Positions 1 through 5,452 of a stretch of 7,316 nt of DNA are shown here, piece by piece. The notes under the pieces are model-generated. The model did no database searches, was not told the DNA's origin, and worked only from the letters and a program-made list of their open reading frames with translations. Made by a program: the position numbers and the translations under genes. Source of the stretch: an uncultured Collinsella sp. (lineage in GTDB: Bacteria; Actinomycetota; Coriobacteriia; Coriobacteriales; Coriobacteriaceae). The DNA lies in the NCBI GenBank assembly GCA_902495545.1, contig CABUXM010000092.1, positions 1-7,316 of the forward strand. Reading direction: 5' to 3'. How positions within the stretch are numbered: position 1 is the stretch's first letter; each line of letters opens with the position of its first letter.

Positions 1-55
1 CAGGCAAGCGTCGACTAAGCCATGCAGCGTGCGCGGGCTCTCCCGACGGGAAACG

Positions 56-80
56 AAAAAGCCCGGTTTCAAACCGGGCT
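56..80 (-). terminator. Intrinsic terminator, leftward
   Basis: AGCCCGGTTT (60-69) and AAACCGGGCT (71-80) are perfect reverse complements around a single central base; in RNA the loop would open to about seven bases. On the minus strand the GC-rich stem is followed by a run of five T (56-60 read in reverse). On the plus strand no T run follows, so it works leftward only. It is the second of two leftward terminators within 90 bases. Confidence 0.75.
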
Positions 81-118
81 CGAACGAACATGCCTATTGA
101 CAATGGCTTTCTCATATT

Positions 119-145
119 AAAAAATGCCGGGGGTAAGACCCCGGC
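119..145 (-). terminator. Intrinsic terminator, leftward, ends the putative small RNA
   Basis: GCCGGGG (126-132) pairs with CCCCGGC (139-145) around a six-base loop. On the minus strand the stem is followed by A and then six T (119-124 read in reverse), a classic Rho-independent terminator. On the plus strand a six-T run lies at 159-164, but only a weak stem precedes it, so rightward termination is uncertain. Its A-rich flank and first stem bases (AAAAAATGCCG) are shared with the terminator at 354-386. Confidence 0.8.
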
Positions 146-208
146 TCTTGGAGGCCCCTTTTTTAGAGGGAACCATATTCTTTATACCATGAGATGGGGG
201 TGCTTTCA
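119..208 (-). ncRNA. Putative ~90-nt small RNA under an SOS-type promoter
   Basis: No gene family is recognised; the call rests on signals. A near-consensus leftward promoter (215-243) predicts transcription starting near 208, and a strong terminator ends it near 119, giving about 90 nt. The predicted RNA can fold into a 5' hairpin CCAU/AUGG with a three-base loop, a middle stem GGUUCC/GGGGCC that includes G-U pairs, and the terminator stem. The only ATG-initiated frame of note (176 to 117, 19 codons) lacks a convincing ribosome binding site and runs through the terminator, so a non-coding RNA is more likely than a peptide. An alternative is a short leader whose transcript continues leftward past the window when the terminators fail. 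Confidence 0.45.
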
Positions 209-214
209 AGTATA

Positions 215-243
215 ATTATAATAAGCAAACATATGTTCGTCAA
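215..243 (-). promoter_or_regulatory. Leftward sigma-70-type promoter overlapped by a LexA box
   Basis: On the minus strand the -35 element TTGACG (243-238) and the -10 element TATAAT (220-215) are separated by exactly 17 bases, matching 11 of 12 consensus positions. The minus-strand sequence CGAACATATGTTTG (239-226) matches every position of the Gram-positive LexA/DinR consensus CGAACRNRYGTTYG and overlaps the -35 element and the spacer, where a repressor would block RNA polymerase. The promoter and operator sequences are seen directly; SOS control is inferred from the match. Confidence 0.7.
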
Positions 244-353
244 ACTACCTGCGAAAAGTCCTTAGCCGCCGAGATGTGGGATAGAGCGGCTCGCAAATTG
301 CTGACGCAATGACGCCGGCGGTTTCCAGAGAACTGTTTAGTCTTGACTCACAT

Positions 354-386
354 AAAAAATGCCGAGGGACATCCCCCGGCTTTTTT
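354..386. terminator. Bidirectional intrinsic terminator downstream of the antiporter gene
   Basis: GCCG (361-364) and CGGC (377-380), then GGG (366-368) and CCC (373-375), form a stem with one A/C mismatch. Six T follow on the plus strand (381-386), and six A precede (354-359), giving six T on the minus strand. The arrangement works in both directions. Its position 128 bases past the antiporter stop makes it that gene's likely transcription end. Nothing rightward that needs ending is visible in the window. Confidence 0.75.
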
Positions 387-417
387 CATTTCGGTGTCAA
401 TTCAAATGTTTTTCAAC

Positions 418-513
418 CCATCCCCTCAATAACTTGCGGTGAAATAGGAACTGAAATGGCTGTTCAGAAGCCTATTCAATCCTTATTTCACCGTAACTTA
501 TGGGTGGGGATGG
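418..513. repeat. Long imperfect palindrome directly after the antiporter stop codon
   Basis: The outer arms CCATCCCC (418-425) and GGGGATGG (506-513) are exact reverse complements. Further in, 429-448 pairs with 481-501: ATAA, TT, ten perfect pairs CGGTGAAATA/TATTTCACCG, then GG, with two mismatches and one bulged base. An inner hairpin CTGAA (451-455)/TTCAG (463-467) caps it, and AATAGG (443-448)/CCTATT (471-476) offers an alternative pairing. The whole lies in the antiporter mRNA's 3' untranslated region, ending one base before the stop codon. It could be a MITE-like repeat, an mRNA-stabilising structure, or a processing site; the sequence does not decide. Confidence 0.6.
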
Positions 514-2115
514 CTACGATGCTAGTGTGGCGATGACGGCTTCGTCGCCGGCGTATATGAGGGTGTTGCCGTCTGGGATGATCGTCTGGCCGTCGCGCTT
601 GAGCATCACCACAATAAACGGATGCTTGCCTTGCGGCACGTCGCGCAGGCGCTGGCCGGCCAGGCGACCGTGGGGCGTCACGGTGACCTCGCGCAGTGTA
701 ACCCCGGCACGCTCTTCGAACGTTGGGGCAGCCATCACCAGCAGATCGCCTTCCTGGATCACGGTATCGCCGTTGGGCAGCACTGGGTGCGCCCCGTCGC
801 GCAGCACCAGGACCACGAGCATGTCCGTCGCGCTGCCAATATCGGCGAGCGAGCGTCCGGCAAACGGATGTCCAGCGCCTACCTTGAGCTTGACGAACGA
901 CATGCCGTCTTCGTCGCGATAGTCGTTAAAGGTGCGGCGCACGTCGCCAGTCGCATCGATCATATCGAGCTTCTTCGCCACCGCTGGCAGCAGCGAGCCC
1001 TGCACCACGATGCTCGACACGGCAATCACAAACACCAGGTCAAATAGGTCGTGTCCGCCGGGAACGCCGGCCACCACGGCAAAGAGACTAAAGACGACCG
1101 AAGCTGCTCCGCGCAGGCCCGCCCAGCTTACGAGCGCGACCTGGCGGGGGCTCGTCTTAAAGGGCGCCAAGAGCACGCCGACGGCGATGGGACGGCTGAC
1201 GAAGAGCATAAACGCCATGAGTGCCAGGCCCGGTAGCAGCATTTGCGGCAGGCGCGCGGGCGTCACGAGCAGGCCGAGCAAGAAGAAGATCGTCATCTCG
1301 GCCATCTCGGTGAGGGTGTCAAAGAAGTGCGCCATCTCGACCTTGCCGGTGATGTCGCTGGCACCCAGCACAATGCCGGCCAGGTATACAGCCAAAAAGC
1401 CGTTGCCGCCCAGATAGCTCGGCAGCGCGTAGGCGACGATGGCCACGGCGAACAAAAAGATGGTCTGCGCGCCCTCGGCCGTTGCGTGTGCGCGTTCAAT
1501 CAGGCGGCCCGCCGCCCAGCCGATGGCAAGGCCCAGGCCCGCGCCCAGGATAATCTGCTTGGCCAGCAGTGTGGGAATGTTGATGTCGCCGCCGGCCGCG
1601 AGTGTGGCGAGCACGGCGGTGAGCATGTAGGCGACGGGGTCGTTGGAACCCGATTCGACCTCGAGCAGCGAGTCGGTGCCGCCCTTCAGCGAAAGGTCGT
1701 GCTCGCGCAGCACGCTAAAGACGCTGGCCGCGTCGGTGGATGCCACGACCGATCCCAACAGCAGGCCGTCGATCCAGTCGAACCCCAGCGCGAAGTGGGC
1801 GAACACGCCGGTGATGCCTGCGGTGATGACGACGCCGAGCGTGCTCAGCAGCACCGCCGGCGCAGCGACGGGCTTGGCGCGGTCGATATTGGTGTTAAAG
1901 CCGCCGTAGAACATGATGAACAGCAGCGCCGTGCTGCAGACGGTTTCGGTGAGCGCATAGTCGCTAAAGTCGATGTGCGCCGGGCCGTTGACGCCCAACA
2001 GCATGCCGAGTGCGATAAAGATGAGCAGGGTGGGGAAGGGGAGTTTTTTGCCGACGGGTTTGATAGTCAGGCACAAAATGATGACGAGGCCGATGAAGAG
2101 AAGGATCTGGTTCAT
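514..2115 (-). CDS. K+(Na+)/H+ antiporter, CPA1/NhaP2-like, with tandem RCK_C-like domains
   Basis: A 533-residue inner-membrane cation/proton exchanger. Residues 1 to about 385 are highly hydrophobic, with roughly a dozen membrane segments typical of the Na+/H+ exchanger fold. Family motifs are visible: STDAASVF (126-133), the ion-site pair Asn158-Asp159 in ESGSNDP, and WAGLRGAASV (331-340) with its conserved arginine (335). The cytoplasmic tail holds two similar RCK_C/TrkA_C-type units (about 405-464 and 471-532), each with an AGR/AGQ-L-D start, an RDG turn, P-[ND]-G and GD; such domains usually sense ligands and gate transport. It most resembles CvrA/NhaP2-type potassium/proton antiporters; Na+ versus K+ preference cannot be read from sequence. 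The ATG start is preceded by AGGAG (2132-2128) with a rather long 12-base gap. It is transcribed alone, divergent from the phosphoesterase gene, and ends at TAG. Confidence 0.9.
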   Translation of the reverse strand: MNQILLFIGLVIILCLTIKPVGKKLPFPTLLIFIALGMLLGVNGPAHIDFSDYALTETVCSTALLFIMFYGGFNTNIDRAKPVAAPAVLLSTLGVVITAGITGVFAHFALGFDWIDGLLLGSVVASTDAASVFSVLREHDLSLKGGTDSLLEVESGSNDPVAYMLTAVLATLAAGGDINIPTLLAKQIILGAGLGLAIGWAAGRLIERAHATAEGAQTIFLFAVAIVAYALPSYLGGNGFLAVYLAGIVLGASDITGKVEMAHFFDTLTEMAEMTIFFLLGLLVTPARLPQMLLPGLALMAFMLFVSRPIAVGVLLAPFKTSPRQVALVSWAGLRGAASVVFSLFAVVAGVPGGHDLFDLVFVIAVSSIVVQGSLLPAVAKKLDMIDATGDVRRTFNDYRDEDGMSFVKLKVGAGHPFAGRSLADIGSATDMLVVLVLRDGAHPVLPNGDTVIQEGDLLVMAAPTFEERAGVTLREVTVTPHGRLAGQRLRDVPQGKHPFIVVMLKRDGQTIIPDGNTLIYAGDEAVIATLAS

Positions 2116-2229
2116 GGATAGTGTCCGCTCCTGGGTGGTTGGCGTGGCACGGTCAGTTGTCTGCGGTTATTTGTACCCAAAGATGGTGGGTTTATGGGGT
2201 TGGATTGCGGGCGTGCGCGATATCGTCAT

Positions 2230-2244
2230 AGACGGCTGCCGTCT
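2230..2244. repeat. 15-bp inverted repeat in the antiporter/phosphoesterase divergent region
   Basis: AGACGGC and GCCGTCT flank a single central T. No T run follows on either strand, so it is not a typical terminator. It lies about 115 bases upstream of the antiporter start and 44 bases upstream of the phosphoesterase gene's -10 element, so a regulator binding site is possible. I found no convincing antiporter promoter in the 253-bp divergent region. Confidence 0.35.
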
Positions 2245-2264
2245 TTGCCTCTGCTCGGAAACCC

Positions 2265-2293
2265 TTTCCAGCTTTATTGCAACGGAGTACAAT
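2265..2293 (+). promoter_or_regulatory. Probable promoter of the phosphoesterase gene
   Basis: TTTCCA (2265-2270, four of six consensus bases) and TACAAT (2288-2293, five of six) are separated by 17 bases. The predicted start near 2300 gives a leader of about 70 bases. Just downstream, AAGTTCAACTTGAAGTT (2305-2321) contains two overlapping inverted repeats built on AAGTT/AACTT, a possible operator at the transcription start. Confidence 0.5.
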
Positions 2294-2325
2294 GGGTAAC
2301 GTTTAAGTTCAACTTGAAGTTTTAG

Positions 2326-2359
2326 TTGCGGCACCGGGCTTCGGCCGCAATGCAAGGAG
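2326..2359 (+). promoter_or_regulatory. Leader hairpin and ribosome binding site of the phosphoesterase gene
   Basis: TTGCGGC (2326-2332) pairs perfectly with GCCGCAA (2344-2350) across an 11-base loop. Three bases later comes AAGGAG (2354-2359), nine bases before the ATG. The stem ends just before the Shine-Dalgarno sequence, so it could shield the 5' end or stack near the initiation site without hiding it. The strong AAGGAG supports the ATG at 2369. Confidence 0.5.
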
Positions 2360-2368
2360 AGGCGTACC

Positions 2369-3208
2369 ATGGCGATCTATGTGACATCTGATGCTCACGG
2401 GCACGTGCGTGCGCTTGACGAGGCCCTGTCTAAGATCTCGTTGACTTCCGACGACACGCTGTACGTGCTGGGCGACATGATCGATCGCGGGCCCGATCCG
2501 GTCGGTGTTATTAAGCTCGTGCGCTCGCTGCCCAACGCCCGCGTGCTCAAGGGCAATCACGAGCAGATCATGCTCGATGCCATCATTGGCCAGGATCCGC
2601 TCGATGCCGAGACCTGGGATATCAACGGTGGTTGGACAACGCGCGAGCAGCTCAACGACATGGAATTTGACGCATATGAGGAGCTCGTGCGATGGATGGC
2701 CGCGCTGCCGCTCTACGCGGTGGCCGAGACCGAGGAGCGCCCGTATCTGCTGGTACATGCTGGAATCGAGATGAAGGCGGCGCGTGCGTTTTTGCTTGAG
2801 CATGGCGTCGATTGTGCCGATGGCGTCGGAGCGGTGGATGCCGATCGCGAGCTGCTGCAGCAGATGCTCGCGGTGCAGTCGTCCGATGACCTGCTATGGA
2901 TTCGTCACGGCTATTGGGATGTGCCGACCGGGCTGCTTTCTGCCGAGGGCAAGGGCCCGGTCGTGGTGAGCGGTCACACGCCCACGGTATCGCTTGGGCG
3001 CTATTGCGAGGTCGGTGGTCTGGCGGGACTCGATGAGGAGTCGGGCCGCGGGCAGATCGTGCGCCTGGGCGGCGAGGACACTGCCGGCGTGCCCGATCGC
3101 ATCGACATCGACTGCGCTGCCGCCACCGGCTCCGAGTTCGGTCGCGTGGGCATCCTACGCCTGGACGACGGGGCGGAGTTCTATGCGAACATCAACCCGG
3201 GCGAATAA
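2369..3208 (+). CDS. Metallophosphoesterase, PPP serine/threonine phosphatase-like
   Basis: A 279-residue soluble, probably cytoplasmic hydrolase with two catalytic metals. The calcineurin-like signature is complete and in order: SDAHG (7-11, metal-binding Asp8 and His10), GDMIDRGPDP (35-44), GNHE (62-65), VHAG (129-132) and SGHTPT (201-206). This is the layout of the bacterial PPP group that includes lambda phosphatase, PrpE and ApaH. The C-terminal RIDIDC...G...FGRVGILRLDDG segment (244-267) is also typical of that group. The substrate (phosphoprotein, dinucleoside polyphosphate or another phosphoester) cannot be fixed from sequence, so no gene symbol is given. The first motif has DAH where DIH is commoner; the metal ligands are unaffected. 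It has its own promoter and an AAGGAG site nine bases before the ATG. It is divergent from the antiporter gene and convergent with the flippase gene. Confidence 0.88.
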   Translation: MAIYVTSDAHGHVRALDEALSKISLTSDDTLYVLGDMIDRGPDPVGVIKLVRSLPNARVLKGNHEQIMLDAIIGQDPLDAETWDINGGWTTREQLNDMEFDAYEELVRWMAALPLYAVAETEERPYLLVHAGIEMKAARAFLLEHGVDCADGVGAVDADRELLQQMLAVQSSDDLLWIRHGYWDVPTGLLSAEGKGPVVVSGHTPTVSLGRYCEVGGLAGLDEESGRGQIVRLGGEDTAGVPDRIDIDCAAATGSEFGRVGILRLDDGAEFYANINPGE

Positions 3209-3231
3209 CGGGTGCAAGGGGTAGCTAATTT

Positions 3232-3268
3232 GGGAAGGGTTTTTTTGACTACTTTTGCCCTTCTGCCC
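3232..3268 (+). terminator. Weak possible terminator after the phosphoesterase gene
   Basis: A seven-T run at 3240-3246 lies 31 bases past the stop codon, but no good stem precedes it. Instead GGGAAGGG (3232-3239) can pair with CCCTT (3258-3262) and CCC (3266-3268) with the T run inside the loop, unlike a normal intrinsic terminator. A small stem ACCCG/CGGGT (3195-3199/3209-3213) spans the stop codon. Where this transcript ends is therefore uncertain. Confidence 0.25.
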
Positions 3269-3321
3269 GCTAATTGATTTCTCTGGGACGGGGATTAAAT
3301 AATCATTTGGCTGCCCTCTGG

Positions 3322-3444
3322 CTAAGTGAGTAGACTTTTTTGGAAATGCCGAGCACCCAACTTATTTTCCTCAATAAAACCGCAGGTCAAAGACTTGTGC
3401 TCTGTCGGTGTGGTCGGGGATTCGGTAAAAGTCTACTCACTTAG
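3322..3444. mobile_element. MITE-like 123-bp element with perfect 18-bp terminal inverted repeats
   Basis: CTAAGTGAGTAGACTTTT (3322-3339) and its exact reverse complement (3427-3444) bound a 123-bp AT-richer stretch with no gene. Going inward, the symmetry continues imperfectly (11 of the next 19 positions match), giving arms of about 37 bases. A further inner pair GAGCAC (3351-3356)/GTGCTC (3397-3402) is present. Size, terminal repeats and lack of coding capacity fit a non-autonomous miniature transposable element in the convergent gap. No clear target-site duplication is visible at the edges. The alternative is a large hairpin that insulates the two converging transcripts. Confidence 0.5.
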
Positions 3445-3474
3445 TTTTGCGTGATGCATATTGTTCGCAATGTG

Positions 3475-3488
3475 ACCCCAGCCGGGGT
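3475..3488. repeat. Short GC-rich hairpin past the flippase gene
   Basis: ACCCC (3475-3479) pairs with GGGGT (3484-3488) around AGCC. It sits in the 3' untranslated region of the flippase gene, 38 bases beyond its stop codon. No T run follows on the minus strand, so it is at best a weak or factor-assisted end. No clear intrinsic terminator for the flippase gene was found in 3209-3525. Confidence 0.3.
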
Positions 3489-3525
3489 GATTCCATCGCA
3501 AATTCCGGTGACCGTGGGCAGCTAA

Positions 3526-5100
3526 TTAGGCGCCGTAGGGGTTGCGGTCGCGCTCAATGCGTTGGCGGATGTGGGCGTACTCGATAATCAGTAGCACCAG
3601 GAGTAGGACCATGATGGCTAGGTAGCTCACCACAGCGCCCATCAGACCCAGCAACTTAATCAGGATCACCGGCAGCACCACGCTTACGGCGAAGCAGATC
3701 AGGTAGATCTTGGTGACGTCGCCGGCATGGCGCAGCACCGTGATGATGGCATAGATAAAGTCGATTGCCGCGGTGACGCCGCCGGCGACAACCATCAACA
3801 GCGCCAGCGTGCGGTAGCGCTCAAAGTTAAGGCCGTACATAAAGCTCATGATGGGGATTCCGGGGCCTGCCATAAATGCGGCACACATGCCGGTGATGAC
3901 CACGATCAGCGCCATAACGGCAACAATAATCAAGTCAAAGCGGCGTCGCTTGCGCGGATTCGCCCAAATGCTCGACAGACGTAGGAGCTGCGGTTTATAG
4001 ATAAATCCAATGCTCAACAAAATAGCCTGCGCCGGAAAGAACAGTGCATTAAAGTACAGCTGATACTTGTAGGCCAGCGTGCCTTCCATCACGAACTTGG
4101 GCATGCTCTCGATTAGGTTGAACAGGAACAGCGCGCCAAAGAGCGGGGCGCACTGGATAAACAGGTGGCCAGCCTCGCGCAGACTCATGCGGCGTGATTT
4201 TTCGGTTTCGAGCAGGGCGAGCGGGGCGGTGACCAGCACGAGCGAGGCGATTGCGGCGATGCCCATGGCCATGGCCGCGATGCGCATGCTGCGCGTGAGG
4301 AACAGTGCCACGCTAAAGACCGCAATGACGCCGGCGGAACGCAGTGTTTGGCTCATGCCAGCCAAATAGAGCTTGTCGGCCTGCTGCAGGCGGTCCTCGT
4401 ACACGTCGGCGATGCCGTCGATCACCTTATAGAGGTAGACGCCCAGGCCGATCGTGGCCATCTGCGCATCGTAGCCGCGGGCGCTGCTGTATACCAGGCC
4501 GCATGCCAGCGCGAGCGCTCCGCAAAGCCAACGGTTGAGCTGGTAGGAGGCAAAGGACGTCTTTTCGTCGATGTCCGAGACCTGAAAGTTGCGCACGCCG
4601 TAGTTGCACGCAATCATGATGAGCGTGCCGGTGACAAAGGCGATGGAGAACTTGCCTGCTTCTTCGGCGCCCGCGAGCTGCGTGGACACGATGGTGAGCA
4701 GCGGAAACGTCAGGCCCCACACGGCGGTGCCGAGGGTGTTCCAAAGGTAGTCGCGGCTGGTGGCATGATCTTCGTACTCGGCTTCTTGTGTGGAGAAGCC
4801 GCCGCCGTAGACGGCTCCGAGCAGGCGGTTCCACCAGGCATTGACCATGCGGTGGATGGGGCCGGGCTGGCGATCGCGCTCGCGGCGACGGAGTGTGGCC
4901 TGGCTGCTGTCGGGACCGCCGGCGTTACGCTGGCTTAGCTCTTGGATGCGTGCGAGCTCCTCAGCAGTGTGCGATGCGGGGAACAGGCCGTTTTCGATGC
5001 GTCCGCCCTGCCCGTGCGCCCCGCCCGATACGGCGGGGTCGGCGACGCCATTGCGGCGGGCGATGGCGCGGCGAATGCTATCGAGGGGCGTGATGCTCAA
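3526..5100 (-). CDS. Polysaccharide flippase, Wzx/MVF (MATE-like) superfamily
   Basis: A 524-residue membrane protein likely to move lipid-linked sugars across the cytoplasmic membrane. About 12 hydrophobic segments lie between residues 119 and 508, for example near 119-143, 150-167, 254-297, 347-368, 388-411 and 463-508, as in polysaccharide biosynthesis (Wzx-like) exporters. Residues 1 to about 115 are polar, charged and apparently disordered, an unusually long cytoplasmic leader. The start is TTG at 5100: AAAGGA (5113-5108) precedes it by seven bases. The open frame continues upstream to an ATG at 5391, but that adds unlike-coding sequence through the pckA promoter region, so it is rejected. 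No glycosyltransferase or ligase gene adjoins it, so the glycan is unknown. The family call is by overall character; there is no catalytic motif to confirm it. Confidence 0.75.
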   Translation of the reverse strand: MSITPLDSIRRAIARRNGVADPAVSGGAHGQGGRIENGLFPASHTAEELARIQELSQRNAGGPDSSQATLRRRERDRQPGPIHRMVNAWWNRLLGAVYGGGFSTQEAEYEDHATSRDYLWNTLGTAVWGLTFPLLTIVSTQLAGAEEAGKFSIAFVTGTLIMIACNYGVRNFQVSDIDEKTSFASYQLNRWLCGALALACGLVYSSARGYDAQMATIGLGVYLYKVIDGIADVYEDRLQQADKLYLAGMSQTLRSAGVIAVFSVALFLTRSMRIAAMAMGIAAIASLVLVTAPLALLETEKSRRMSLREAGHLFIQCAPLFGALFLFNLIESMPKFVMEGTLAYKYQLYFNALFFPAQAILLSIGFIYKPQLLRLSSIWANPRKRRRFDLIIVAVMALIVVITGMCAAFMAGPGIPIMSFMYGLNFERYRTLALLMVVAGGVTAAIDFIYAIITVLRHAGDVTKIYLICFAVSVVLPVILIKLLGLMGAVVSYLAIMVLLLVLLIIEYAHIRQRIERDRNPYGA

Positions 5101-5107
5101 GGCGGAG

Positions 5108-5134
5108 TCCTTTCTATTGCTGCGCTTTAGTATA
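5108..5134 (-). promoter_or_regulatory. Flippase start signals: -10 box and Shine-Dalgarno
   Basis: On the minus strand TATACT (5134-5129) matches five of six -10 consensus bases, but no good -35 element stands 16-18 bases upstream, so promoter strength or activator need is uncertain. AAAGGA (5113-5108) lies seven bases before the TTG at 5100 and decides that start. Upstream, GAACA-GGT-TGTTC (5162-5174) forms a 13-bp inverted repeat that could bind a regulator. Confidence 0.4.
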
Positions 5135-5156
5135 GACGCGACGGTGTTCGCTCGTG

Positions 5157-5314
5157 TTTTTGAACAGGTTGTTCGATAATTTCGGCGGCGCCATTCGGTA
5201 GTCGGCACTTTGGGAACGTCCCTAAGTGCCGGCATCCTGGGGCACTCCATGGCTGTTGCCTGTTCAAGAGTGTCCCCAACGATTAGTCGTTTAAAAACGT
5301 CCCCAATGACTAGG
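5157..5314. repeat. Composite intergenic repeat region upstream of pckA and the flippase gene
   Basis: Several inverted and direct repeats are packed here. A hairpin at 5203-5231 pairs CGGCACTT/AAGTGCCG and GGGA/TCCC with one T/T mismatch and a three-base loop. GGGG-CACTC (5239-5247) pairs with GAGTG-T-CCCC (5268-5277). TTGAACAGG (5160-5168) recurs inverted as CCTGTTCAA (5259-5267). TGTCCCCAACGATTAG (5271-5286) recurs directly as CGTCCCCAATGACTAG (5298-5313). AACGA/TCGTT (5278-5291) and CGTTT/AAACG (5288-5299) are further palindromes. This looks like decayed units of a dispersed repeat rather than a promoter alone. Confidence 0.5.
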
Positions 5315-5340
5315 CCGCTTGCCTGCGATTTTTGACCGTT

Positions 5341-5357
5341 GGGCGGGCTTGCCGCCC
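5341..5357 (+). promoter_or_regulatory. GC-rich hairpin upstream of pckA
   Basis: GGGCGG (5341-5346) and CCGCCC (5352-5357) pair perfectly around GCTTG. No T run follows immediately. It sits five bases before the 16-bp palindrome, so the two may form part of a single control region. Confidence 0.35.
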
Positions 5358-5362
5358 TTGCC

Positions 5363-5378
5363 GCAAAAACGTTTTTGC
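5363..5378. promoter_or_regulatory. Perfect 16-bp palindrome, candidate operator of pckA
   Basis: GCAAAAACGTTTTTGC is its own reverse complement. The central CG flanked by A and T runs has the style of operators bound by LacI/GalR-family repressors; the inner ten bases AAAACGTTTT also fit the core of a CcpA cre site, but its outer TG/CA are missing. It lies 75-90 bases upstream of the pckA ATG. A weak -10 candidate TACAAC (5387-5392) follows, without a good -35. Another inverted repeat, CTTTAC-GTGA-GTAAAG (5396-5411), comes just after. Control of pckA by a carbon-source regulator is an inference. Confidence 0.45.
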
Positions 5379-5452
5379 ATATCGGGTACAACGGGCTTTA
5401 CGTGAGTAAAGTGCGCGCCGCGTCCATGTGCCGCGTTTTTAAAGGAGGCCCC

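Noticed and set aside
97..102. Plus-strand TTGACA, a perfect -35 word
   Set aside because: No -10-like hexamer lies 16-18 bases downstream; that stretch is the A run of a terminator.
1..118. tRNA or other RNA gene suggested by GTTCGTTCGAGCCCGG on the minus strand
   Set aside because: There is no acceptor stem, D-arm or anticodon arm; the GC-rich part is the terminator hairpin at 60-80.
117..176. 19-codon minus-strand reading frame starting with ATG in the putative small RNA
   Set aside because: It has no clear Shine-Dalgarno sequence, and its last third is the terminator stem and T run, so translation is unlikely.
309..536. 75-codon plus-strand open frame in the left gap
   Set aside because: It has no ribosome binding site, crosses the bidirectional terminator and the palindrome, and enters the antiporter gene.
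1243..2121. 292-codon plus-strand open frame opposite the antiporter
   Set aside because: Low-complexity, charged composition typical of the antisense of a GC-rich gene; the minus-strand frame has clear family motifs.
5162..5174. GAACAGGTTGTTC as a second LexA box
   Set aside because: The GAAC and GTTC halves are five bases apart, not the four that the LexA consensus requires.
5101..5391. N-terminal extension of the flippase to an ATG at 5391
   Set aside because: The added 97 residues would run through hairpins and the pckA control region, with non-coding-like composition, whereas TTG at 5100 has an excellent ribosome binding site.
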